The notes below the pieces were generated by a model. The model ran no database searches. It was not told the DNA's origin and saw only the letters and a list, made by a program, of their open reading frames with translations. A program made the translations under genes and the position numbers. From Lachnospiraceae bacterium (GTDB lineage Bacteria > Bacillota > Clostridia > Lachnospirales > Lachnospiraceae): a stretch of 64,000 nt of DNA. The stretch lies in contig CAAGFJ010000084.1 in assembly GCA_900769115.1 (NCBI GenBank), positions 18,472 through 82,471 on the forward strand. Direction: 5' to 3'. Every line of letters starts with the position of its first letter. Positions within the stretch are counted from its first letter, which is position 1. Below, one piece after another: positions 53,799 through 61,405 of the stretch.

Positions 53799-53944
53799 TA
53801 TTTATGTAACAAAAACGTAATAGAAACTTAAGGGAAATTATGGCTTGAATGCGTTGATTTTAGGGAATCTGAGTGCTATACTCTACATGATAAAAAACAG
53901 CTATCGAATAAGATGGTAATGACATAGAACAAAGGAGAAAAAAG

Positions 53945-54775
53945 ATGAGAGCGAATTTGGTAAGAAGTTTCAAAAAAAGCGTATGTGTATTCACATTAGG
54001 TATGGGACTTGTATTAACCGGAGGTACCGTGCATGCGACTAGTGCACAGCCTGCAGAAGTTGTAACAACAGAGAGTACAACAGAGGCAGCTGCAAAGGAT
54101 AAGGCGAAGCTTGTAAAAGAGAATGGTGAGTCTTACTACAAGAATGCATCTGGTAAGAAGGTAAAGAATAAGTTCGTTACAATCGGCAAGAAGACATATT
54201 ACTTTGGCAAGAGCGGTGTCATGGAAAAAGGCTGGATGAAGAAAGGCAAGAACTATTATTTCTTTGATCGCAGCACAGGAGTTATGAAGAAGAAAGGAAA
54301 GGCGGATGGCATTTCCTTAAATAAAGATGGTGTTGCGAAAGTCAGTAAAGTATCTAAGAAAAAGATTGATACGATGATTACAGCAAAGAAGATCGTGCAG
54401 AAGAAGACAAAAGCAACGGATAGTAAGCAGGACAAATTAAAAAAATGCTTTGACTGGGTGATGAAGGCACCATATAAGAGATACCGTATCATTGCGAAGG
54501 TTCGTACACAGAAGAACTGGGATGTAGATTATGCCAATGATATCTTCAAGAAGGGGAAAGGCTGTTGTGTATCTATGAGCAGCGCATTTGCTTACCTTGC
54601 GAAGGAATGCGGATATTCCAATGTTTATCTGTGTGATGATTCTGAACATGCATGGGTAGAGATTGGTGGCAAGGTATATGATGTATTGTTTGCCAGAGCC
54701 AAATCCTATGACAAATATTTTAATTCTACTTATAAGACAGCGAAACTTGTGAAGATTAATAAGTTAAAGATCTGA
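53945..54775 (+). CDS. Secreted transglutaminase-like protein with cell-wall-binding repeats (copy 2)
   Basis: A 276-residue paralogue of the preceding gene with the same plan: signal peptide (cut near HATSAQ), Thr-rich linker, aromatic binding repeats (ESYYKNASGKKVKNKFVTI, TYYFGKSGVMEKGWMKKGK), then the transglutaminase-like domain with the double cysteine in GKGCCVSMSSAF, His in DSEHAWVEI and Asp in VYDVLF. The linker shared by both copies, KIDTMITAKKI, is nearly unchanged. Tandem duplication is the likely origin. AAAGGAGAAAAAAG is the ribosome site. Confidence 0.85.
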   Translation: MRANLVRSFKKSVCVFTLGMGLVLTGGTVHATSAQPAEVVTTESTTEAAAKDKAKLVKENGESYYKNASGKKVKNKFVTIGKKTYYFGKSGVMEKGWMKKGKNYYFFDRSTGVMKKKGKADGISLNKDGVAKVSKVSKKKIDTMITAKKIVQKKTKATDSKQDKLKKCFDWVMKAPYKRYRIIAKVRTQKNWDVDYANDIFKKGKGCCVSMSSAFAYLAKECGYSNVYLCDDSEHAWVEIGGKVYDVLFARAKSYDKYFNSTYKTAKLVKINKLKI

Positions 54776-54829
54776 CAGATATAATCTATATAAGCATAAG
54801 ATACAATTAGAAAGATGAGGGAGAATTCG

Positions 54830-56251
54830 ATGATTTTTAGTTCATTGGAATTTTTATGTGTATTTTTACCGGTGGTATTTGCATTATATTGTGTGATTCC
54901 GTCACTAAAGGCGAAGAATGCACTTTTAATTGTGGCGAGTTTATTCTTTTATGCCTATGGAGAACCGGTATATGTATTGTTAATGATATTTAGTGCCATT
55001 GTGAATTATGCAATGGCACGTTTGATCGATAGAGGGCAGCATTCGAAGAAAGTATTTCTGGTATTGGATATTATTTTGAATCTGGGAATGCTTGCCGTGT
55101 TTAAATATACGGATTTTGCAATAGATACTGTGAACCGGCTGTTATCTCTTCATATTCCTCAGCCGGGAATTACATTACCAATTGGTATTTCATTCTTTAC
55201 ATTTCAGGCATTATCTTATGTGATCGATGTTTATTGGGAGAGGGTGGAAGCACAGAAGAGCTTCTGGAACATATTGCTGTATATTTCGTTTTTCCCGCAG
55301 TTGATCGCAGGCCCGATCGTCAAATACCGGGATATTAATGAAGCGATCACGAACCGTAGCATGGATGCAGATGAGATTGCAAGAGGTTTGCGGCGGTTTA
55401 TATGTGGATTAGGTAAGAAGGTGCTGATTGCCAATACAGCAGGTCTGGTGGCAGATCATGTCTTTGCAGCGGCACATTCCAAGGTGAATATTGTAGTGGC
55501 ATGGATCGGTGCAATCGCATATCTGATGCAGATCTATTATGACTTTAGTGGATATAGTGATATGGCAATTGGACTTGGGCATATGTTCGGTTTTCATTTT
55601 AAGGAGAATTTTCAATATCCATACGGAGCGGATAGCATTCAGAAATTCTGGAGAAGATGGCATATATCATTATCCACCTGGTTCAAGGAATATCTGTATA
55701 TTCCGTTAGGTGGTAACCGGAAGGGAACTGCGAGAACATGTCTGAACCGGATTATCGTATTCTTCTTTACCGGATTATGGCATGGAGCGAATTGGACGTT
55801 TGTTATCTGGGGATTATGGCATGGTATGTTCCTGTTGTTAGAGACATATCTTCCTTTTGTGAAGAAGGTTCCGAAGGTGATTGCAAGAATCTATACACTG
55901 CTTGTAGTTTGCGTTGGATTTGTCATGTTCCGTGCAGATAGTCTGACAGACGGAGTATTTATGATTGGTAAAATGTTTACCGGATTCTCTTTTGATGCAG
56001 CAAGCATGAGTTTTGCATTACAGCAGTTGACACCATGGTTTGTAGTTATGATGGCAGCCGCTATTGTTGGGGCTGCACCAATCCGAAAAGTGGCAGATAA
56101 GGTGCGTGAGAATATAGTAGCGGCAGAACTTACGGTTACATGGAAACGTGTACATGTCGTGTTATATGTATTGTCAGGGATTTTGTTGATGTGGTGCATG
56201 ATCCGGTTATCCGGAAGTACCTACAATCCGTTTATTTATTTCAGATTTTAG
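54830..56251 (+). CDS. MBOAT-family membrane O-acyltransferase
   Basis: A 473-residue membrane protein of the DltB/AlgI/PatA kind that moves an acyl group across the membrane onto a surface polymer. MIFSSLEFLCVFLPVVF starts like other members. The core blocks are GITLPIGISFFTFQALSYVIDVYW, FFPQLIAGPIVKY, DFSGYSDMAIGLG and the active-site histidine in LWHGANWTFVIWG. The ATG at 54830 is chosen over 54815 because GAGGGAG lies just before it. Followed closely by an AlgX-like partner, as in polysaccharide O-acetylation operons. Confidence 0.93.
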   Translation: MIFSSLEFLCVFLPVVFALYCVIPSLKAKNALLIVASLFFYAYGEPVYVLLMIFSAIVNYAMARLIDRGQHSKKVFLVLDIILNLGMLAVFKYTDFAIDTVNRLLSLHIPQPGITLPIGISFFTFQALSYVIDVYWERVEAQKSFWNILLYISFFPQLIAGPIVKYRDINEAITNRSMDADEIARGLRRFICGLGKKVLIANTAGLVADHVFAAAHSKVNIVVAWIGAIAYLMQIYYDFSGYSDMAIGLGHMFGFHFKENFQYPYGADSIQKFWRRWHISLSTWFKEYLYIPLGGNRKGTARTCLNRIIVFFFTGLWHGANWTFVIWGLWHGMFLLLETYLPFVKKVPKVIARIYTLLVVCVGFVMFRADSLTDGVFMIGKMFTGFSFDAASMSFALQQLTPWFVVMMAAAIVGAAPIRKVADKVRENIVAAELTVTWKRVHVVLYVLSGILLMWCMIRLSGSTYNPFIYFRF

Positions 56252-56263
56252 TGAGGTGCGCAT

Positions 56264-57679
56264 ATGAAGAAGACAGGTAATGTAATATATATTGTAATAT
56301 GTCTTGTGATCTGTGTACTTCCGTTTGCGGGAATGACCGTCTATAAGACGAATACAACAACAGAGAATAAGACGTTGGCAGATTTTCCAAAGTGGCAGAA
56401 GGATGGAACGTGGAATCGCAATTACTTTGATGAATTGTCTGCTTACTTTGAAGATCATTTTGCATTTCGACAGCAACTGGTATCTGCAGACGCAGAGATT
56501 CAGAGCAAGGTATTTCAGGTGTCAAATGTAGATACGGTAGTGGTTGGAACAGATGGCTGGTTATATTATACAGATACGGTCAATGATTATCTGGCACAGA
56601 ATACGATGAATGAACGGCAGGTATTTGATACGGTTCATAATCTTTCCCTGCTGCAGCAGTATGTCAGGGAACAGGGTGTGGAATTTCTATTTACGGTAGC
56701 ACCGAACAAGAATTCTTTATATGGAGAACATATGCCGTATTATCTGAGTAAGAAAGCGGGAACGACCAGGAATATGGATAAGCTGAAGGCACCTATGGAT
56801 GAGGCAGGTATCTCGTATGTCGATCTGTTTGCACCATTTAAAGCCCAGCAGGAGACGTTATATCTAAAACGGGATTCCCACTGGAATAATAAAGGTGCGG
56901 TATTAGCATATAATACGTTGATGGATGCGGTTGAGTGTGATCATTCAACCTATGAAGACGTGGATGTAGAGCGTAAGAAGGATGAGTACGGAGACCTTAA
57001 TAAGATGGTATATCCGTTAACTGCGGTGCCGGAATGGAACTATCGGTATGCATCTGACAGTAGTTGGAAGTATACAGGCAAAGACGAGGATGTAGAGGCT
57101 GCATACATTGAGACAGAATGTAAGGATGGAGAACAGTCGCTATTGATGTTCCGGGATTCCTTTGGTAATACGTTACTGCCATTGATGGCACAGCAATATA
57201 AGCAGGCAGCATTTTCTAAAAGTGTTCCATACCGGATTGCAGAATATCTGGATTCCTGCAAACCGGATATTGTGATTGCAGAGAAGGTAGAGCGTAATAT
57301 GGACGAATTTATGACGATGCCGCCAATCATGCAGGGCCCGGAGGTGACGATTCCAGATTCGGTTTCGGATACATCAGAGCTATACACGAAGGTTTCCCTT
57401 ACGGATTCTGCAGATGATGCGAATTATTATCTGGTATCCGGAGAAGTGAAAGGGAAGAAGAGAAATTCGGATATGAAGATCTATATTCGGGTTGGTGATG
57501 GTGAGAATGCGGCGGTCTATGAAGCATTTACGACAGTAACGGACACATCAGATTACGGCTATCAGCTATACCTGAACAAACAGCAGATGCAGGATGCAGG
57601 AATGGTAGATCTGACAAAAGCCGAGCTTTGTGTGATCGTGGAACAGGATGGAGCATGGATGCAGGTTGACGGGAGATAG
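56264..57679 (+). CDS. DHHW/AlgX-like acetylation partner protein
   Basis: A 471-residue protein anchored by one N-terminal helix (about 8-28) with an extracytoplasmic SGNH-hydrolase-like domain. DGWLYYTDTVNDYL, TVAPNKNSLYGEHMP, RDSHWNNKGA (Asp-x-His pair) and FRDSFGNTLLPLM (serine) are the family blocks. It probably takes the acyl group delivered by the MBOAT protein and attaches it to a surface glycan. The gene starts 13 bases after the MBOAT stop. Confidence 0.9.
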   Translation: MKKTGNVIYIVICLVICVLPFAGMTVYKTNTTTENKTLADFPKWQKDGTWNRNYFDELSAYFEDHFAFRQQLVSADAEIQSKVFQVSNVDTVVVGTDGWLYYTDTVNDYLAQNTMNERQVFDTVHNLSLLQQYVREQGVEFLFTVAPNKNSLYGEHMPYYLSKKAGTTRNMDKLKAPMDEAGISYVDLFAPFKAQQETLYLKRDSHWNNKGAVLAYNTLMDAVECDHSTYEDVDVERKKDEYGDLNKMVYPLTAVPEWNYRYASDSSWKYTGKDEDVEAAYIETECKDGEQSLLMFRDSFGNTLLPLMAQQYKQAAFSKSVPYRIAEYLDSCKPDIVIAEKVERNMDEFMTMPPIMQGPEVTIPDSVSDTSELYTKVSLTDSADDANYYLVSGEVKGKKRNSDMKIYIRVGDGENAAVYEAFTTVTDTSDYGYQLYLNKQQMQDAGMVDLTKAELCVIVEQDGAWMQVDGR

Positions 57680-57693
57680 TAAGAGGACAGGCT

Positions 57694-58638
57694 ATGAGAA
57701 TAGAGAATAGAAGATTCAAATATACAATGGTAATCGTTGGACTGCTGGCATCCGGTATGCTGACCGGGTGTGGAGCCGGGAATGCACAGGTTCATATTAT
57801 AGATGGCAAAGTGAATACAACGGTATCCGTGGCCGCAAGGACAACCGTGAAGAAGGCATTAGAAGAGGCAGAGATTCCGGTATATAAGAAGGATGAGGTC
57901 ACACCATCTTTGGATAGTGTGGTTGAAGCAGACGATAAGATCACGATCAAGCGGTATGCGAAGGTCATATTGGTAGAGGATGGTAAGACATCGGAAGTGG
58001 AAATGACCGGTAAGAAGGTACAGGATGTGCTGGATGCACAGGGCGTATCGGTAAAGAAGCATGATTATCTGAATCATAGTACAGAAGCGTATTTGGCAGA
58101 TGGTATGACAATTGAGGTGACACACCGGTTGGCTGTTACAATTCAGGTAGACGGCAGGAAAGAAGAATGTCTTACCAAAGCAGATAATGTGGCAGGCTTG
58201 TTGGCAGAACAGAATATTGCGTTAGATCAGAAGGATATTGTTAAGCCGGGGCGGAATAAAGCGTTGTCGGAAGGCATGAACGTTGTGGTTGAGCGTGTGT
58301 CAGTCAAAGAGATAGTAGAGAATGAGAAGGTTCCCTTTGAGACAGAGGTGGAATATTCCAATTCTATGTATTCGGATGAGACGGTGGTGAAGACGCCAGG
58401 CGTGGATGGTGAGAAGGAAGTGACCTATCAGGTGACTTATGTAGATGGCAAAGAGGACAATCGGAAAGCAATTGCCGAGAACGTAGTGAAAGAGCCGGTA
58501 TCCCAGGTGGTGACGAAGGGAACGAAGAGCCGTAGAACAATCGTATCCAAGCAGAAGGTGCCGGATTGTGATGGTTCCGGACATGGATATTATATCATTA
58601 CCTATTCTGATGGAACGGTAGATTATAAGGATTATTAA
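57694..58638 (+). CDS. Lipoprotein with DUF348 repeats and a G5 domain
   Basis: A 314-residue lipoprotein (lipobox MLTGC at about 27). Three DUF348 repeats (VNTTVSVAARTTVKKALEEA, VILVEDGKTSEVEMTGKKVQ, VTIQVDGRKEECLTKADNVA) precede a G5 domain (VPFETEVEYSNSMYSDETVVKTPGVDGE, shown only in part), the pattern of YabE/resuscitation-factor-like wall proteins. No catalytic domain is present, only a short tail (GHGYYIITYSDGTVDYKDY). G5 domains bind N-acetylglucosamine polymers, so it may dock the acetylation machinery on the wall. Confidence 0.85.
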   Translation: MRIENRRFKYTMVIVGLLASGMLTGCGAGNAQVHIIDGKVNTTVSVAARTTVKKALEEAEIPVYKKDEVTPSLDSVVEADDKITIKRYAKVILVEDGKTSEVEMTGKKVQDVLDAQGVSVKKHDYLNHSTEAYLADGMTIEVTHRLAVTIQVDGRKEECLTKADNVAGLLAEQNIALDQKDIVKPGRNKALSEGMNVVVERVSVKEIVENEKVPFETEVEYSNSMYSDETVVKTPGVDGEKEVTYQVTYVDGKEDNRKAIAENVVKEPVSQVVTKGTKSRRTIVSKQKVPDCDGSGHGYYIITYSDGTVDYKDY

Positions 58639-58676
58639 ATGAGAGACTTTGCTGCAGATGAAGGGAGAAGTGTGAG

Positions 58677-59600
58677 ATGAAACGTATTCGATTATGGGTG
58701 ATCGTATTGTTGATGGTACTAAGTTGTCAGAATATATCAATGGCCAAGCAGGTATCCTCTGATGCATTGTCCAAACCGGCAATCGGAAGTGTATTTGCCA
58801 CTTCAAAGTCTACCATACGACTTGTATGGATTCCGGTCAAAGGAGCGCAGAAGTATGAAGTATACCGCTCTAAGAGTAAGAAAAAAGGATATGAATGCAT
58901 CGGAACGACGAAAAAGACGTCTTATGTGGATAAAAAGGGTAAAGCATTGAAGACTTATTATTACAAGATTCGTGCAGTCCGGAAGAATACAGCAACAGGT
59001 GAGAATGAGTATAGTCCATACAGCATTACCATGAAGAAGAAAATGCGTAAGATTGTTAAGACAACAGCGTACGCAGGAGATTCGCTGATGGTTGGTCTGC
59101 TGAATTATGGTAAGATTACGGATAATCATAAGCAGAAGGTGTTTGCGAAGATTGGAATCGGAACACAGGCATATTATGAAAGTGATCTGCTGACACAGTT
59201 ATTAGCATATAAGCCGGATCGATTGTTTATCATGCTGGGTGTGAATGATATTGCAGGTAATCCTACGGAAAAACAAATGGATAATATGATCCGGTATTAC
59301 AAAGCAATCCTCAAATCCTGTGTGAAGAAGAATCCGGATATGGAGATTTTTGTATTGGGAGTGAGTCCGGTAGGTAAGAGCTCTTCTGTAAGTCTGAATA
59401 CGATCAATTACTATAACAGAAAGATGGAGCGTCAGGTAGTGCCGCTCTCTAATGTGTATTATTATGATCTGTGCTTAGAGTTGGCGGGAGATGACGGATA
59501 TCTGAAACCGGAGTATGTAGCAGGAGATGGTCTGCATTGGACATCAAAGACATATGATACCGTTCTTAAGGCAATGAAAGAAATGGTGAAAGAATATTAG
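58677..59600 (+). CDS. Secreted SGNH/GDSL-family hydrolase with fibronectin-like head
   Basis: A 307-residue exported protein. Signal peptide to about 25. Residues 35-115 resemble a fibronectin type III fold (IRLVWIPVKGAQKYEVYRSK). Residues 125-307 form a SGNH hydrolase: block I AYAGDSLMVGL, block III MLGVNDIAGN, block V GDGLHWTSKTYD. It could deacetylate or esterify the polymer handled by the MBOAT/AlgX pair upstream. Last gene of the envelope cluster. Confidence 0.88.
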   Translation: MKRIRLWVIVLLMVLSCQNISMAKQVSSDALSKPAIGSVFATSKSTIRLVWIPVKGAQKYEVYRSKSKKKGYECIGTTKKTSYVDKKGKALKTYYYKIRAVRKNTATGENEYSPYSITMKKKMRKIVKTTAYAGDSLMVGLLNYGKITDNHKQKVFAKIGIGTQAYYESDLLTQLLAYKPDRLFIMLGVNDIAGNPTEKQMDNMIRYYKAILKSCVKKNPDMEIFVLGVSPVGKSSSVSLNTINYYNRKMERQVVPLSNVYYYDLCLELAGDDGYLKPEYVAGDGLHWTSKTYDTVLKAMKEMVKEY

Positions 59601-59724
59601 GATTTCATTTCCCAAAGCTTAATAATGGCAGGATTGTTTATTTTTTCTTGCACAAAAGAGGAAATCATTGTAAAATGAGGGAAGGTTACGTAAGAAATAT
59701 AAGTAAGTGGGAAGGAATGTATGT

Positions 59725-59940
59725 ATGAGTGAATGGATTTTATGGAGTGATCGTGGACCAACGGTAGATGAAGTAAGGAATAATAACCAGTTTATTTGTT
59801 CGGACGGACTTAGTAGTTTTGTGAGAACATACAGCTATCGGATGCGCGGTTTTGTACATGAATCGAATGGAAGAGAAGTAATGGATCGTGGAATTATTGC
59901 ATGGATGCCATTGCCAGAGCCATACAAAGGGGACTTATAA
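59725..59940 (+). CDS. Small DUF551-like protein
   Basis: About 71 residues starting SEWILWSDRGPTVDE and ending IIAWMPLPEPYKGDL. This matches the DUF551 pattern, often seen in phage and mobile genes, of unknown function. The ATG at 59725 follows GGGAAGGAATGT; an in-frame ATG at 59707 is also possible. It precedes glyA by 23 bases. Confidence 0.7.
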   Translation: MSEWILWSDRGPTVDEVRNNNQFICSDGLSSFVRTYSYRMRGFVHESNGREVMDRGIIAWMPLPEPYKGDL

Positions 59941-59963
59941 ATTAATTACCATGGAGGTGCAAT

Positions 59964-61199
59964 ATGTATAGTTTTGATGAAATCAGCAAATTAGATCCAG
60001 ATGTAGCGAAAGCTATGACAGATGAGATTAACAGACAGAATGAGAATATCGAGTTAATTGCATCGGAGAATATTGTAAGTAAGGCAGTTATGGCTGCAAT
60101 GGGAAGTCCTCTTACGAATAAGTATGCAGAGGGATATCCGGGTAAGAGATATTACGGTGGATGTCAGTATGTAGATGTGGTAGAAGATCTTGCAAGAGAA
60201 CGTGCCAAAGAATTATTTGGGTGTGAATATGTTAATGTACAGCCTCATTCTGGTGCACAGGCAAATATGGCAGTATTTTTTGCCATTATGGAGCCGGGAG
60301 ATACCTTTATGGGTATGAATCTTGCACATGGTGGACATTTGACACATGGTTCGCCGGTTAATATGTCCGGTAAGTACTTCAATGTTGTTCCATATGGTGT
60401 CAATGATGATGGATTTATTGATTATGATGAGGTAGAACGCATTGCAAAAGAGTGCAAGCCAAAGATGATCGTGGCTGGTGCATCTGCATATGCAAGAGCA
60501 ATTGACTTTAAGAGATTCCGTGAGATTGCAGATGAGGTGGGTGCAGTTCTTATGGTAGATATGGCACATATTGCAGGTTTGGTTGCTGCCGGACTTCATA
60601 TGTCACCAATTCCATATGCACATGTGACAACAACCACGACACATAAGACATTAAGAGGTCCTCGTGGAGGTATGATTCTATCCAGCAATGAAGTGAATGA
60701 GAAGTATAACTTCAATAAGGCAGTATTCCCTGGTATCCAGGGTGGTCCTTTGATGCATGTGATTGCAGGCAAGGCAGTTTGTCTGAAAGAAGCGTTATCG
60801 GATGATTATAAGGTATATCAGCAGCAGGTTGTGAAGAATGCAGCAACTCTTGCAAATGCTTTGATGGAGAGAGGATTTAACATTGTATCAGGTGGAACAG
60901 ATAATCATTTGATGTTAGTAGATCTTCAGAATTTAGATTTAACCGGTAAAGAGGTTGAGAAGCTTTTGGATAGCGTACATATCACAGCGAATAAGAATAC
61001 CGTACCGAATGATCCAAAGTCACCATTTGTTACAAGTGGTATCCGTCTTGGAACACCAGCTATTACAACGCGTGGTGCGAAAGAAGACGATATGGTTACA
61101 ATTGCTGAAGCAATTAAGGCTGCAGTGGTTGATAAGGATGAAGCAAGAGCAATGGAGCTTGTGAAGTCAATCACTTCTAAGTATCCATTATATGCATAA
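59964..61199 (+). CDS. glyA: Serine hydroxymethyltransferase
   Basis: Interconverts serine and glycine with transfer of a one-carbon unit to tetrahydrofolate. 411 residues: ELIASENIVSKAVM, NKYAEGYPGKRYYGG, NVQPHSGAQANMAV, MVDMAHIAGLVAAG, the PLP lysine in TTTTHKTLRGPRGG and SGIRLGTPAITTRG. GGAGG lies before the ATG. Its own terminator follows. Confidence 0.97.
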   Translation: MYSFDEISKLDPDVAKAMTDEINRQNENIELIASENIVSKAVMAAMGSPLTNKYAEGYPGKRYYGGCQYVDVVEDLARERAKELFGCEYVNVQPHSGAQANMAVFFAIMEPGDTFMGMNLAHGGHLTHGSPVNMSGKYFNVVPYGVNDDGFIDYDEVERIAKECKPKMIVAGASAYARAIDFKRFREIADEVGAVLMVDMAHIAGLVAAGLHMSPIPYAHVTTTTTHKTLRGPRGGMILSSNEVNEKYNFNKAVFPGIQGGPLMHVIAGKAVCLKEALSDDYKVYQQQVVKNAATLANALMERGFNIVSGGTDNHLMLVDLQNLDLTGKEVEKLLDSVHITANKNTVPNDPKSPFVTSGIRLGTPAITTRGAKEDDMVTIAEAIKAAVVDKDEARAMELVKSITSKYPLYA

Positions 61200-61262
61200 G
61201 GATTATCTTGTGAAGCATAGAATGCGGAGCGGGATATGACCTGATTCATAAGTAGAGTTATG

Positions 61263-61309
61263 ACAGACTGTTAAGTAGAGTATATTCTATTTAACGGTCT
61301 GTTTTTTTG
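61263..61309 (+). terminator. Terminator after glyA
   Basis: ACAGACTGTTAA (61263-61274) pairs with TTAACGGTCTGT (61291-61302, one G-U pair), extended by TAGA/TCTA, followed by TTTTTTT. Confidence 0.9.
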
Positions 61310-61405
61310 TAGGAAATTTCATTAACTTGAATTTTCGTATGGTAAAATGCTGTCGAATCCTGTAAAATGATAATATATGTTTACGGTGTGGAGGAGTGAG
61401 AAAGT

